Shown: positions 56,387-64,000 of the stretch, one piece after another
Layout: every line of letters begins with the position of its first letter
Position numbering within the stretch: the stretch's first letter is position 1
Origin: Rhizophagus prolifer
Lineage: Eukaryota; Glomeromycota; Glomeromycetes; Glomerales; Glomeraceae
DNA length: 64,000 nucleotides
Reading direction: 5' to 3'
Assembly (NCBI GenBank): GCA_019425655.1
Contig: NQWY01033934.1
Location: 1-64,000, forward strand
Translations under genes and position numbers: made by a program
The notes under the pieces: generated by a model
Told to the model about the DNA's origin: nothing
Seen by the model: the letters and a program-made list of their open reading frames with translations, nothing else
Database searches by the model: none

Positions 56387-56525
56387 CAAAGACTTCATCA
56401 AGGGTTTGGCTGCTAACAAAACCTAATCTGAAGGAAGAAAGAGTCGTAATGAAAGGTCACCGAAACAATTTTGCGGATGCCGTGCAAAGGAAGTATTCGG
56501 TTGCTGCGACCTTGTTACTCTATAT
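56344..56525 (-). ncRNA. Candidate small RNA
   Basis: A spacer of 374 bases between the VOC gene and the next gene carries a strong minus-strand terminator but no plausible minus-strand protein. The 67-codon frame there (56423-56626) is antisense to the next gene's start and stops 37 bases before the hairpin. GC content between about 56390 and 56520 is higher than in neighbouring spacers, and inner pairing such as GGTTT...AAACC is possible. A TATATA-like box near 56521-56526 could set the 5' end. The exact start is unknown, and I do not recognise the family. Confidence 0.4.
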
Positions 56526-56618
56526 AACGTCAAGAGATTCGGATTGGTTGACAGAAAAATGAAAAAAAATCGAAAAAAATTTATAATTATTTTTTGAACC
56601 CATAAATTAGGCAAAAAT

Positions 56619-57071
56619 ATGACCAAATTACGTTCTTACTTTCTCTGGTTTTTTGCTATATGCATCATACTTACCTTAATTGTAGGCGTTGTTGCAGCAC
56701 TATTGCCAGCGAGTGTAGGTGGTATTTTAACAGCCGTTCCATATTTAGGCGCAATGATTTTTGTCTTATTTAGATTTTTAAAGAAAGAACGCCGTGCTCC
56801 GACTGTACAAGAAAAAAAGAAATTTACTTTAGGGTTTACCCTCATATTTTGGGGCTATAACTTATGCGGTGTTTTGTTTGGTTTGTTTTTATTTTCAAGA
56901 CAAGACCCTGAAATTTTGCAAAACTTTATGCTTTACCTCAAGCAGCCTCAGTTCTTAAGTATTATGGTCATTATGATTTTAATGCTGGCTATTCCGCTTT
57001 ATTTAATTACCTACTGGTTTTATGGCAAACAGGCACAACGCATGGCTGACAAAATGTTGAATGTACAATAG
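56619..57071 (+). CDS. ABZJ_00895-family membrane protein
   Basis: This 150-residue protein has four membrane segments (about 8-30, 38-52, 68-88 and 108-130). It matches the Acinetobacter-specific family named ABZJ_00895, whose function is unknown. Charged loops include FLKKERRAPTVQEKKK. It starts at the ATG at 56619 after an AGG site. Its presence supports assignment of the window to Acinetobacter. Confidence 0.8.
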   Translation: MTKLRSYFLWFFAICIILTLIVGVVAALLPASVGGILTAVPYLGAMIFVLFRFLKKERRAPTVQEKKKFTLGFTLIFWGYNLCGVLFGLFLFSRQDPEILQNFMLYLKQPQFLSIMVIMILMLAIPLYLITYWFYGKQAQRMADKMLNVQ

Positions 57072-57154
57072 ATCACTACAAAAACAGCTACGATTAAATA
57101 TAGATGAGTTTTATATAATGAAATAAAACAATTGTCCTCAGCTTAGGAGGAAAT

Positions 57155-58060
57155 ATGAATAAGAATGTATTAATCACGGGTGCTAGTGGTTTTATCGGAA
57201 CGCACTTAATTAAGTTCCTATTACAAAAAAATTATAATGTGATTGCTGTTACACGGCAGGCTGGAAAGGAATCTGACCATCCTGCCTTACAGTGGGTACA
57301 AAAGTTTGAAGATATTACGACCCGTCAAATTGACTATGTGGTGAATTTGGCTGGTGCAAATATTGGTGAGAAACGCTGGACTGAGTCACGTAAAAAACAA
57401 CTCATTGAAAGCCGAGTAAATACGACCCGAAAATTGTATGCGTGGCTCAAACAATCTGAAATTTTTCCAGAAGTGATTGTTTCTGGCTCGGCCATTGGCT
57501 ATTACGGGATTGATGTTCAAGAAAAGTGGGTAGAGGAGTGCACTGAACAAAGCTCGCCACAGCCTATTTTTATGTCTCGACTTTGCCAAGAGTGGGAACA
57601 AGCAGCTTTAGCAGATACTCAGCAAAACACTAAAATTATTCGCTTAGGTGTAGTGTTTGGGCAGGGCGGTGGCATTTTGCCTAAAATGTTATTTCCTATT
57701 CGACTCAATTTAGTGGGTCAAATTGGTCATGGTCGTCAGCCTGTGGTGTGGATACACATTGAAGATGTGTTAAATGCGATCGAGTTTATATTTAAACATC
57801 CTCAATCTGCTCAAGTTCATAATGTGGTGGCACCAGAAAACGTGACTCAAAAGGTATTTATTGAACAAGCAGCAGAGGTTTTAAATAAGAAACCAATATT
57901 ATCAGCACCAAGCACGGTTTTTCGCTATTTATTAGGAGAACAGTCGCAATTGATTTTGAATGGTCAATACGTTAAACCCACAGCCTTACAAGCAGAAGGA
58001 TTTGAGTTTACTTATCCTCAATTGAAAATGGCTTTAGAAAATATACTCGCGTCAGGCTAA
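57155..58060 (+). CDS. TIGR01777-family NAD-dependent epimerase
   Basis: This 301-residue extended SDR (YfcH-like) has the Rossmann motif TGASGFIGTHL at about 7-17 and the family's NLAGANIGEKRWTESRKKQLIESRV. GSAIGYYG holds the active-site Tyr region, and GQIGHGRQPVVWIHIEDV follows. The reaction is not known. An AGGAGG-type ribosome site precedes the ATG. Its 3' end overlaps the end of thiO on the other strand by nine bases. Confidence 0.88.
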   Translation: MNKNVLITGASGFIGTHLIKFLLQKNYNVIAVTRQAGKESDHPALQWVQKFEDITTRQIDYVVNLAGANIGEKRWTESRKKQLIESRVNTTRKLYAWLKQSEIFPEVIVSGSAIGYYGIDVQEKWVEECTEQSSPQPIFMSRLCQEWEQAALADTQQNTKIIRLGVVFGQGGGILPKMLFPIRLNLVGQIGHGRQPVVWIHIEDVLNAIEFIFKHPQSAQVHNVVAPENVTQKVFIEQAAEVLNKKPILSAPSTVFRYLLGEQSQLILNGQYVKPTALQAEGFEFTYPQLKMALENILASG

Positions 58061-59167
58061 GATTTTATTTTGCAAACGCTCTGGCGAATATGCTTTGGCA
58101 TCAACTAAAGTTGGTTGCCTTAGCATAAGCTGACGGAGCAATTGCGCAGAGCCTGCACCCATACATAAACCATTTCTAAAGTGACCAAAGTTTGCCCATA
58201 GGTTATCCATTTCAGGCATTTTACCAATGTAGGGAACGCCATTTGGTGAGCTTGGTCTGAGCCCTGCCCAGCGCTGTACGATCGGGAAATCGGCCAGTTC
58301 AGGCACCATTTCTAAACACGCTTCTAAAATATTGTGCTGAGTCGTTTCATCAGTTGAAGTGTCAAAACCACGATGTGCCATGCTAGACCCACAGACAATA
58401 TGCCCGTCCATACGTGGAATCAAATACATGACTCGATTCATACACATGGTCGGTAGCCAGTGAGCAGGAGTTTTAAATAACAGCATTTGGCCTTGAACAG
58501 GTTCGACTGGAATTTCGAGCTGTAATTGAGAGTTCCAGTAATGGCTCCAAGCGCCCGAAGTTATTACAAAATGGTCTGCTGTATGTTTGCGGCCATCTTC
58601 AGTTTGGAGCGCTTGTATGGCATCACCTTGTTGAATCAGTTTTTTAACAGGAGTGTGTTCAAAAAACTCAACATTTGGATGTTGTTTTAAATAACTAATC
58701 AGGGACTGTAATACGCGAGGGTTACGAATATTAGACAGTTCGGGGAAATAAATCGCTTCTTGAAACTGATCGGAAATATGTGGATTAACTTGTTCTAGGG
58801 CATCTCGCTGTAAATATTCACAGCGCTGCATTGGTTCTTGATGCTGCTCGGCGTAGGACAAACCAACGTCAAAATCTTCTTCATCAAAAATCAGCATGCC
58901 TGTGTCATGAATTTCAAAATCAATCCCTGTAATAGGGTAGAGCTTTTGGTTCCATGCTTGATAAGAGGCTTTACCAAATTGAGCGAGTTGGTTCACTGCA
59001 TGCACATAGCGCCACGGGTACATCGGAGAGAGGATACCTCCACCAGCCCAAGAGGCTGCTTGTCCCGCTTGTTGTTGATCAAAAATGCTGATGGTACAGC
59101 CTTGTTCAACCAACTCCAGCGCAGACATTAATCCACTTATGCCCGCGCCAATGATTGCAATATGCAT
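58052..59167 (-). CDS. thiO: ThiO, glycine oxidase family FAD enzyme
   Basis: This 371-residue DAO-fold flavoenzyme oxidises glycine to the imine used for the thiazole of thiamine. FAD motif IIGAGISGLMSALELVEQG is at the N-terminus, AASWAGGGILSPMYPW is the glycine-oxidase signature, and the C-terminal GHFRNGLCMGAGSAQLL closes the FAD site. D-amino-acid dehydrogenase is an alternative, but the SWAGGGILSP block favours ThiO. It lies 30 bases downstream of hemB on the same strand, so the two may be co-transcribed. Confidence 0.88.
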   Translation of the reverse strand: MHIAIIGAGISGLMSALELVEQGCTISIFDQQQAGQAASWAGGGILSPMYPWRYVHAVNQLAQFGKASYQAWNQKLYPITGIDFEIHDTGMLIFDEEDFDVGLSYAEQHQEPMQRCEYLQRDALEQVNPHISDQFQEAIYFPELSNIRNPRVLQSLISYLKQHPNVEFFEHTPVKKLIQQGDAIQALQTEDGRKHTADHFVITSGAWSHYWNSQLQLEIPVEPVQGQMLLFKTPAHWLPTMCMNRVMYLIPRMDGHIVCGSSMAHRGFDTSTDETTQHNILEACLEMVPELADFPIVQRWAGLRPSSPNGVPYIGKMPEMDNLWANFGHFRNGLCMGAGSAQLLRQLMLRQPTLVDAKAYSPERLQNKILA

Positions 59168-59197
59168 GCAGTGTTATCCTTTCTTTTCTCTGCGAAC

Positions 59198-60325
<1,128 letters not shown>

Positions 60326-60353
60326 TTATCATGCTTTTAAATTTAGGCAATGT

Positions 60354-60851
60354 ATGAGTGATGAAAAGAAAAATTGGACTGGGAACATCCATTTAGGTGC
60401 AAAAACAGACCTAACTGTGGTTCTTAACCAATTATGTAAGGCGTTTAATAGCTCTCCTTTTTTTAAGCATAGTGGAATGATTATGCGTGTGGTAGATGGC
60501 CACATTGAAGGCTATATTGAGATGCAACCCAACCTGATTGGTAATCTGGCATTTCAGATTTTGCATGGCGGCGTTGCTGCAACTTTGCTCGATAGTATTG
60601 GTGGAATTGTGGCAATGGAACACCTCTATCGCCGTTCGACTCCAGAAACTTTAACCGAAACTATTAAGCAAGTGTCGCGTTTGGCAACTGTCGATATGCG
60701 TGTAGATTATTTGGCTCCGGGACGCGGTAAGTATTTTATTGCACGTGCGGAAGTGTTACGTTTAGGTCGTAAGGGCTGCACTATGCGCATGACGATGGTC
60801 AATGATGAAGATAAAGCCATCGCAGCAGGGATTGCTTCATATGCCTATTAG
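60354..60851 (+). CDS. PaaI/YigI-type thioesterase
   Basis: This 165-residue hotdog-fold protein has the HGGVAATLLDSIGGIVAMEHL block, which carries the acyl-CoA thioesterase active-site region. VDYLAPGRGKYFIARAEVLRLGRKGC follows, as in YigI. It would hydrolyse medium-chain acyl-CoA esters. The start at 60354 follows AGG; the earlier frame from 60297 is discounted. It is divergent from hemB. Confidence 0.85.
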   Translation: MSDEKKNWTGNIHLGAKTDLTVVLNQLCKAFNSSPFFKHSGMIMRVVDGHIEGYIEMQPNLIGNLAFQILHGGVAATLLDSIGGIVAMEHLYRRSTPETLTETIKQVSRLATVDMRVDYLAPGRGKYFIARAEVLRLGRKGCTMRMTMVNDEDKAIAAGIASYAY

Positions 60852-60874
60852 TAGGCGATGAATTGAACCATTTT

Positions 60875-60898
60875 AAAGCGCCATGTGCGCTTTTTTTT
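60875..60898 (+). terminator. Terminator after the thioesterase gene
   Basis: AAAGCGC-catgt-GCGCTTT followed by T8. The following 224 bases to emrA are AT-rich and hold its promoter; I see no other feature there. Confidence 0.88.
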
Positions 60899-61122
60899 AG
60901 TGCTTAAAAAGCTGGAATTTTCATAAAAACTTTGAGATAAACATTAATTTAATTAGAACGAACGCATGAGTTATATTTTTTTATTCTCATACTGTGAGGT
61001 TTTAGCGTTAAAATTGACTGCTTTGACAATGCGATATGTCTTGTTTATAGAAAAATAAAAACTCTATAACAAGGTGTAGTGCGAGATTGATGGCAAAGCC
61101 AACTCATCTTTAGGAACATACC

Positions 61123-62274
61123 ATGACTGATGCACAAAGCAATGTACAAGAAACAGTGCCAACAACATCTGCCTCGGATGACAACAACCAAAACAAGCGC
61201 AAAAAATTTCTTGGTTTTTTTGCGCTCATTTTATTGATCGCTGCTATTTTGTATGCAATTTGGGCATTATTTTTAAATCACTCTGTAAGTACAGATAATG
61301 CCTATGTCGGTGCAGAAACTGCGCAAATTACCTCAATGGTGAGCGGGCAGGTCGCTCAGGTTTTGGTAAATGATACTCAAACAGTTCATCGGGGTGATGT
61401 GCTGGTTCGTATTGATGAACGTGATGCCAAAATTGCATTGGCTCAAGCTGAGGCAGAACTTGCTAAAGCAAAACGCCAATACAAACAGACTGCGGCAAAC
61501 AGTAGCTCTTTAAACTCCCAAGTTGTGGTTCGTGCCGACGAAATTAACAGTGCCAAAGCACAAGTTGCACAAGCACAGGCCGACTACGATAAAGCTGCTT
61601 TAGAACTCAACCGTCGTACGCAGCTTGCTGCCTCTGGTGCGGTATCTAAAGAAGAACTCACCAAGGCACAAAGTGCAGTGGAAACAGCTAAAGCAGGGCT
61701 AGAGCTTGCTAAAGCTGGTTTAGCGCAAGCGTCTTCGAGCCGTAAAGCTGCTGAAAGTACTTTAGCTGCTAACGAAGCTTTAATTCAGGGTGTAAGCGAA
61801 ACATCGACTCCGGATGTACAAGTTGCACAGGCCCATGTTGAACAAGCACAGCTTGATTTGGAGCGTACCGTGATTCGTGCGCCAGTTGATGGTGTTATTA
61901 CGCGCCGCAATATTCAAGTTGGTCAACGCGTTGCACCGGGTACCAGCATGATGATGATTGTGCCGCTGAACGAGTTATATGTAGATGCGAACTTTAAAGA
62001 AAGTCAGTTGAAAAAAGTCCGTCCGGGTCAACCAGTGACACTGACTTCAGATTTATACGGTGATGACGTTGAATACCACGGCAAAGTGGTAGGCTTCTCT
62101 GGTGGTACAGGCTCTGCCTTTGCCTTAATTCCGGCTCAAAATGCAACAGGTAACTGGATTAAAGTGGTTCAACGCTTACCGGTTCGTATTGCACTTGACC
62201 CGAAAGAACTTGCTGAACACCCACTACGTGTTGGCTTGTCGATGGAAGCAAAAGTCGACTTATCTGCGAAGTAA
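61123..62274 (+). CDS. emrA: EmrA/HlyD-family membrane fusion protein
   Basis: The periplasmic adaptor of a tripartite drug efflux system has 383 residues. It has a cytoplasmic N-terminus, one membrane helix (about 29-50), a barrel-sandwich (VSTDNAYVGAETAQITSMVSGQVAQVLVND), a long alpha-hairpin rich in Ala/Gln/Lys, then the second half of the lipoyl domain (LERTVIRAPVDGVITRRNIQVGQRVAPG). It sits six bases before emrB. An outer-membrane channel is not in the window. Confidence 0.92.
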   Translation: MTDAQSNVQETVPTTSASDDNNQNKRKKFLGFFALILLIAAILYAIWALFLNHSVSTDNAYVGAETAQITSMVSGQVAQVLVNDTQTVHRGDVLVRIDERDAKIALAQAEAELAKAKRQYKQTAANSSSLNSQVVVRADEINSAKAQVAQAQADYDKAALELNRRTQLAASGAVSKEELTKAQSAVETAKAGLELAKAGLAQASSSRKAAESTLAANEALIQGVSETSTPDVQVAQAHVEQAQLDLERTVIRAPVDGVITRRNIQVGQRVAPGTSMMMIVPLNELYVDANFKESQLKKVRPGQPVTLTSDLYGDDVEYHGKVVGFSGGTGSAFALIPAQNATGNWIKVVQRLPVRIALDPKELAEHPLRVGLSMEAKVDLSAK

Positions 62275-62280
62275 ACGCTT

Positions 62281-63804
62281 ATGAAAACGCAAACACCTTT
62301 TGCCGAGTTAAGCGGTGGCCGTTTACTACTGGCAGCGTTTGTTATTGCCTTGTCGAACTTTATGGTCGTACTTGATACGACCATTGCCAACGTTTCTGTA
62401 CCACATATTACCGGTAATCTTGCTGTTTCAAGTACACAAGGGACATGGGTTGTTACGTCATATGCAGTTGCAGAAGCGATTTGTGTACCTTTAACAGGCT
62501 GGCTTGCGGGCCGCTTTGGAACGGTACGGGTCTTTATCTTTGGGTTAATTGGCTTTACGGTCTTTTCTTTCCTGTGCGGTTTAGCAACATCGTTAGAGAT
62601 GTTGGTATTTTTCCGTATTGGACAGGGCCTTTGTGGCGGTCCACTTATGCCACTCAGTCAAACCTTGCTTATGCGTATTTTCCCTCAGGAAAAACATGCA
62701 CAGGCCATGGGTCTATGGGCAATGACTACCGTCGTGGGGCCAATTTTAGGACCAATTTTAGGCGGTCTGATTAGTGACAACTTGTCTTGGCATTGGATCT
62801 TCTTTATTAACTTACCTGTCGGTATTGTCTGTGTATTAGCAGCAATGCGCTTGTTAAGAGTGGCTGAAACAGAAACCATCTCTTTAAAAATTGATACGGT
62901 TGGTTTAGGACTGTTGGTACTTTGGATTGGTGCGCTACAACTCATGCTCGACTTAGGGCACGAACGCGACTGGTTTAATAGTACCAGCATTGTGGTGTTA
63001 GGCTTAACTGCCGCCATTGGCTTTGTGGTGTTCCTGATATGGGAACTCACCGACAAGCACCCCGTCGTGGATGTGAAAGTCTTTAGGCATAGGGGCTTTG
63101 CCATATCGGTACTGGCCTTGTCGCTTGGCTTTGGCGCGTTCTTTGGCAGTATTGTACTGATTCCACAGTGGCTGCAAATGAACCTTTCCTATACCGCGAC
63201 GTGGGCCGGTTATTTAACCGCAACCATGGGCTTTGGTAGTTTGACCATGTCACCGATTGTGGCAAAGCTCTCGACCAAACATGACCCGCGAGCACTTGCA
63301 AGTTTTGGTTTGATTTTACTGGGTATAGTGACCTTAATGCGGGCATTCTGGACCACAGATGCCGACTTTATGTCACTGGCTTGGCCGCAAATCCTGCAAG
63401 GTTTTGCTGTACCGTTCTTCTTTATTCCACTGTCCAACATTGCACTTGGTTCGGTACTCCAGCAAGAAATTGCATCTGCTGCGGGCCTCATGAACTTCTT
63501 AAGAACCATGGCAGGGGCGATTGGTGCTTCAATTGCAGTGACAGTCTGGGACGACCACGCTAAAGTTGCCCGTAGTGAAATGGTATCAAACCTGAACCCA
63601 ACTGAAGTACAAAACAACCTTCTGCAAAATGGTTTTACGACTGATTCGACCTTAGGAATCATTTCTAACCTTGTCGATAAAGAAGCCATTACCATGTCGG
63701 CAAACCATGTATTTTTGCTATTTGCGATTGTATTTGTCTTTGCGGGATTAGTGATTTGGCTGTGTCCAAAACCCAAACAGGTCAGCGGCATGCCTTCTCA
63801 CTAA
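62281..63804 (+). CDS. emrB: EmrB/QacA-family DHA2 MFS transporter
   Basis: This 507-residue proton antiporter has 14 predicted membrane segments. The DHA2 motifs are present: NFMVVLDTTIANVSVPHI in TM1, GRFGTVRVFIFG (motif A), and GPILGPILGGLISDNLSWHWIFFINLPVG (motif C and next). It forms a two-gene operon with emrA. A short stretch near 63060-63110 uses codons (AGG, ATA) rare in the neighbours. Confidence 0.93.
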   Translation: MKTQTPFAELSGGRLLLAAFVIALSNFMVVLDTTIANVSVPHITGNLAVSSTQGTWVVTSYAVAEAICVPLTGWLAGRFGTVRVFIFGLIGFTVFSFLCGLATSLEMLVFFRIGQGLCGGPLMPLSQTLLMRIFPQEKHAQAMGLWAMTTVVGPILGPILGGLISDNLSWHWIFFINLPVGIVCVLAAMRLLRVAETETISLKIDTVGLGLLVLWIGALQLMLDLGHERDWFNSTSIVVLGLTAAIGFVVFLIWELTDKHPVVDVKVFRHRGFAISVLALSLGFGAFFGSIVLIPQWLQMNLSYTATWAGYLTATMGFGSLTMSPIVAKLSTKHDPRALASFGLILLGIVTLMRAFWTTDADFMSLAWPQILQGFAVPFFFIPLSNIALGSVLQQEIASAAGLMNFLRTMAGAIGASIAVTVWDDHAKVARSEMVSNLNPTEVQNNLLQNGFTTDSTLGIISNLVDKEAITMSANHVFLLFAIVFVFAGLVIWLCPKPKQVSGMPSH

Positions 63805-63808
63805 ACAT

Positions 63809-63841
63809 AAAAAAAGCATCTCTTCGGAGGTGCTTTTTTTA
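63809..63841 (+). terminator. Terminator after emrB
   Basis: AAAGCATCTC-TTCG-GAGGTGCTTT with a UUCG tetraloop and seven T. The last 159 bases of the window are AT-rich; I see no supportable gene there. Confidence 0.92.
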
Positions 63842-64000
63842 GGCTTACTAAAAAATGAGTGAATTTATAAATAGCAGATTTCATCTACATTTAAAGAAAT
63901 AAAACATGCCAGAGTTGAGCAAATCAGTTATAAAAGAGTGTGATATCAAGCAAGGAGGCATAACACAGGGCACAGCATAAATAGCTTTAATCATTTAATA

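Noticed and set aside
56423-56626. 67-codon minus-strand frame next to the terminator at 56344
   Set aside because: It begins antisense inside the ABZJ_00895 gene and runs through poly-Phe coded by an A/T tract. The region fits a noncoding RNA better.
63906-63980. 24-codon frame near the right edge of the window
   Set aside because: Too short, no ribosome site at its ATG and no recognisable similarity.

Overview
The window looks like a chromosomal segment of an Acinetobacter, most probably of the A. baumannii group. The evidence is low GC with AT-rich spacers, Acinetobacter-type gene neighbourhoods (bioAFCD; pth-rplY-prs-tRNA-Gln-ispE-lolB; dut-algC-argB), an ABZJ_00895-family membrane protein, and a carnitine-degradation cluster whose oxygenase carries every metal-ligand residue I recall for Acinetobacter CntA (C86, H88, C106, H109, E205, H208, H213). 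Most of it is ordinary core genome. I saw no phage, insertion sequence, integron or CRISPR array.

Layout. 1-3.6 kb: biotin synthesis bioA (cut by the window edge)-bioF-bioC-bioD. 3.7-7.6 kb, minus strand: epmC, yciO, scpA-scpB-rluB. 7.7-10.8 kb: yceD-rpmF, then fabD-fabG-acpP (no plsX or fabH between them). 10.9-13.7 kb: LysM/BON protein, thiD, a HAD phosphatase and ribB under an FMN riboswitch. 14.1-16.4 kb: DUF2157, DUF4401 and GDYXXLXY membrane genes, the first two apparently one gene split by a +1 shift. 16.5-21.2 kb, minus: panD, pth, rplY, prs, tRNA-Gln, ispE, lolB and a shortened TPR gene. 21.5-29.7 kb: the carnitine cluster (LysR regulator, D-malate/tartrate dehydrogenase, BCCT transporter, esterase, cntA, semialdehyde dehydrogenase, truncated cntB). 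30.5-34.9 kb, minus: PA4642-like gene, minCDE, a voltage-sensor-like membrane protein and an acyltransferase. 35.1-46.1 kb: OmpA-like lipoprotein, rep, dut, algC, argB, an OlsB-like acyltransferase, a YafJ-like amidotransferase, bacteriohemerythrin, an NSS-like transporter, rnfH, bamE and fur. 46.2-64 kb: pilT/pilU, PLP-binding protein, uppP, sbcCD, OsmC, VOC, a candidate small RNA, ABZJ_00895, a TIGR01777 epimerase, thiO, hemB, a thioesterase and emrAB.

The most unusual feature is the carnitine island. It is bounded on both sides by broken genes with no mobile element. On the left, the TPR gene upstream of lolB keeps only a C-terminal part and abuts the last ~75 codons of an outer-membrane porin. 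On the right, cntB loses its C-terminal part (the [2Fe-2S] ferredoxin domain) and runs directly into the last ~58 codons of a LysE/RhtB-type exporter. Carnitine uptake and all downstream enzymes look intact, but the oxygenase's own reductase should not work. This points to a chromosomal rearrangement, or to an assembly join, on each side.

Other items worth a second look: a probable minus-strand small RNA near 56.4 kb, a perfect 20-bp palindrome between thiD and a HAD gene, a CTT-TAG-C context at the DUF2157/DUF4401 junction, a tRNA-Gln overlapping the ispE stop codon, and a possibly leaderless scpA. I found no wholly new multi-gene system that I could defend.
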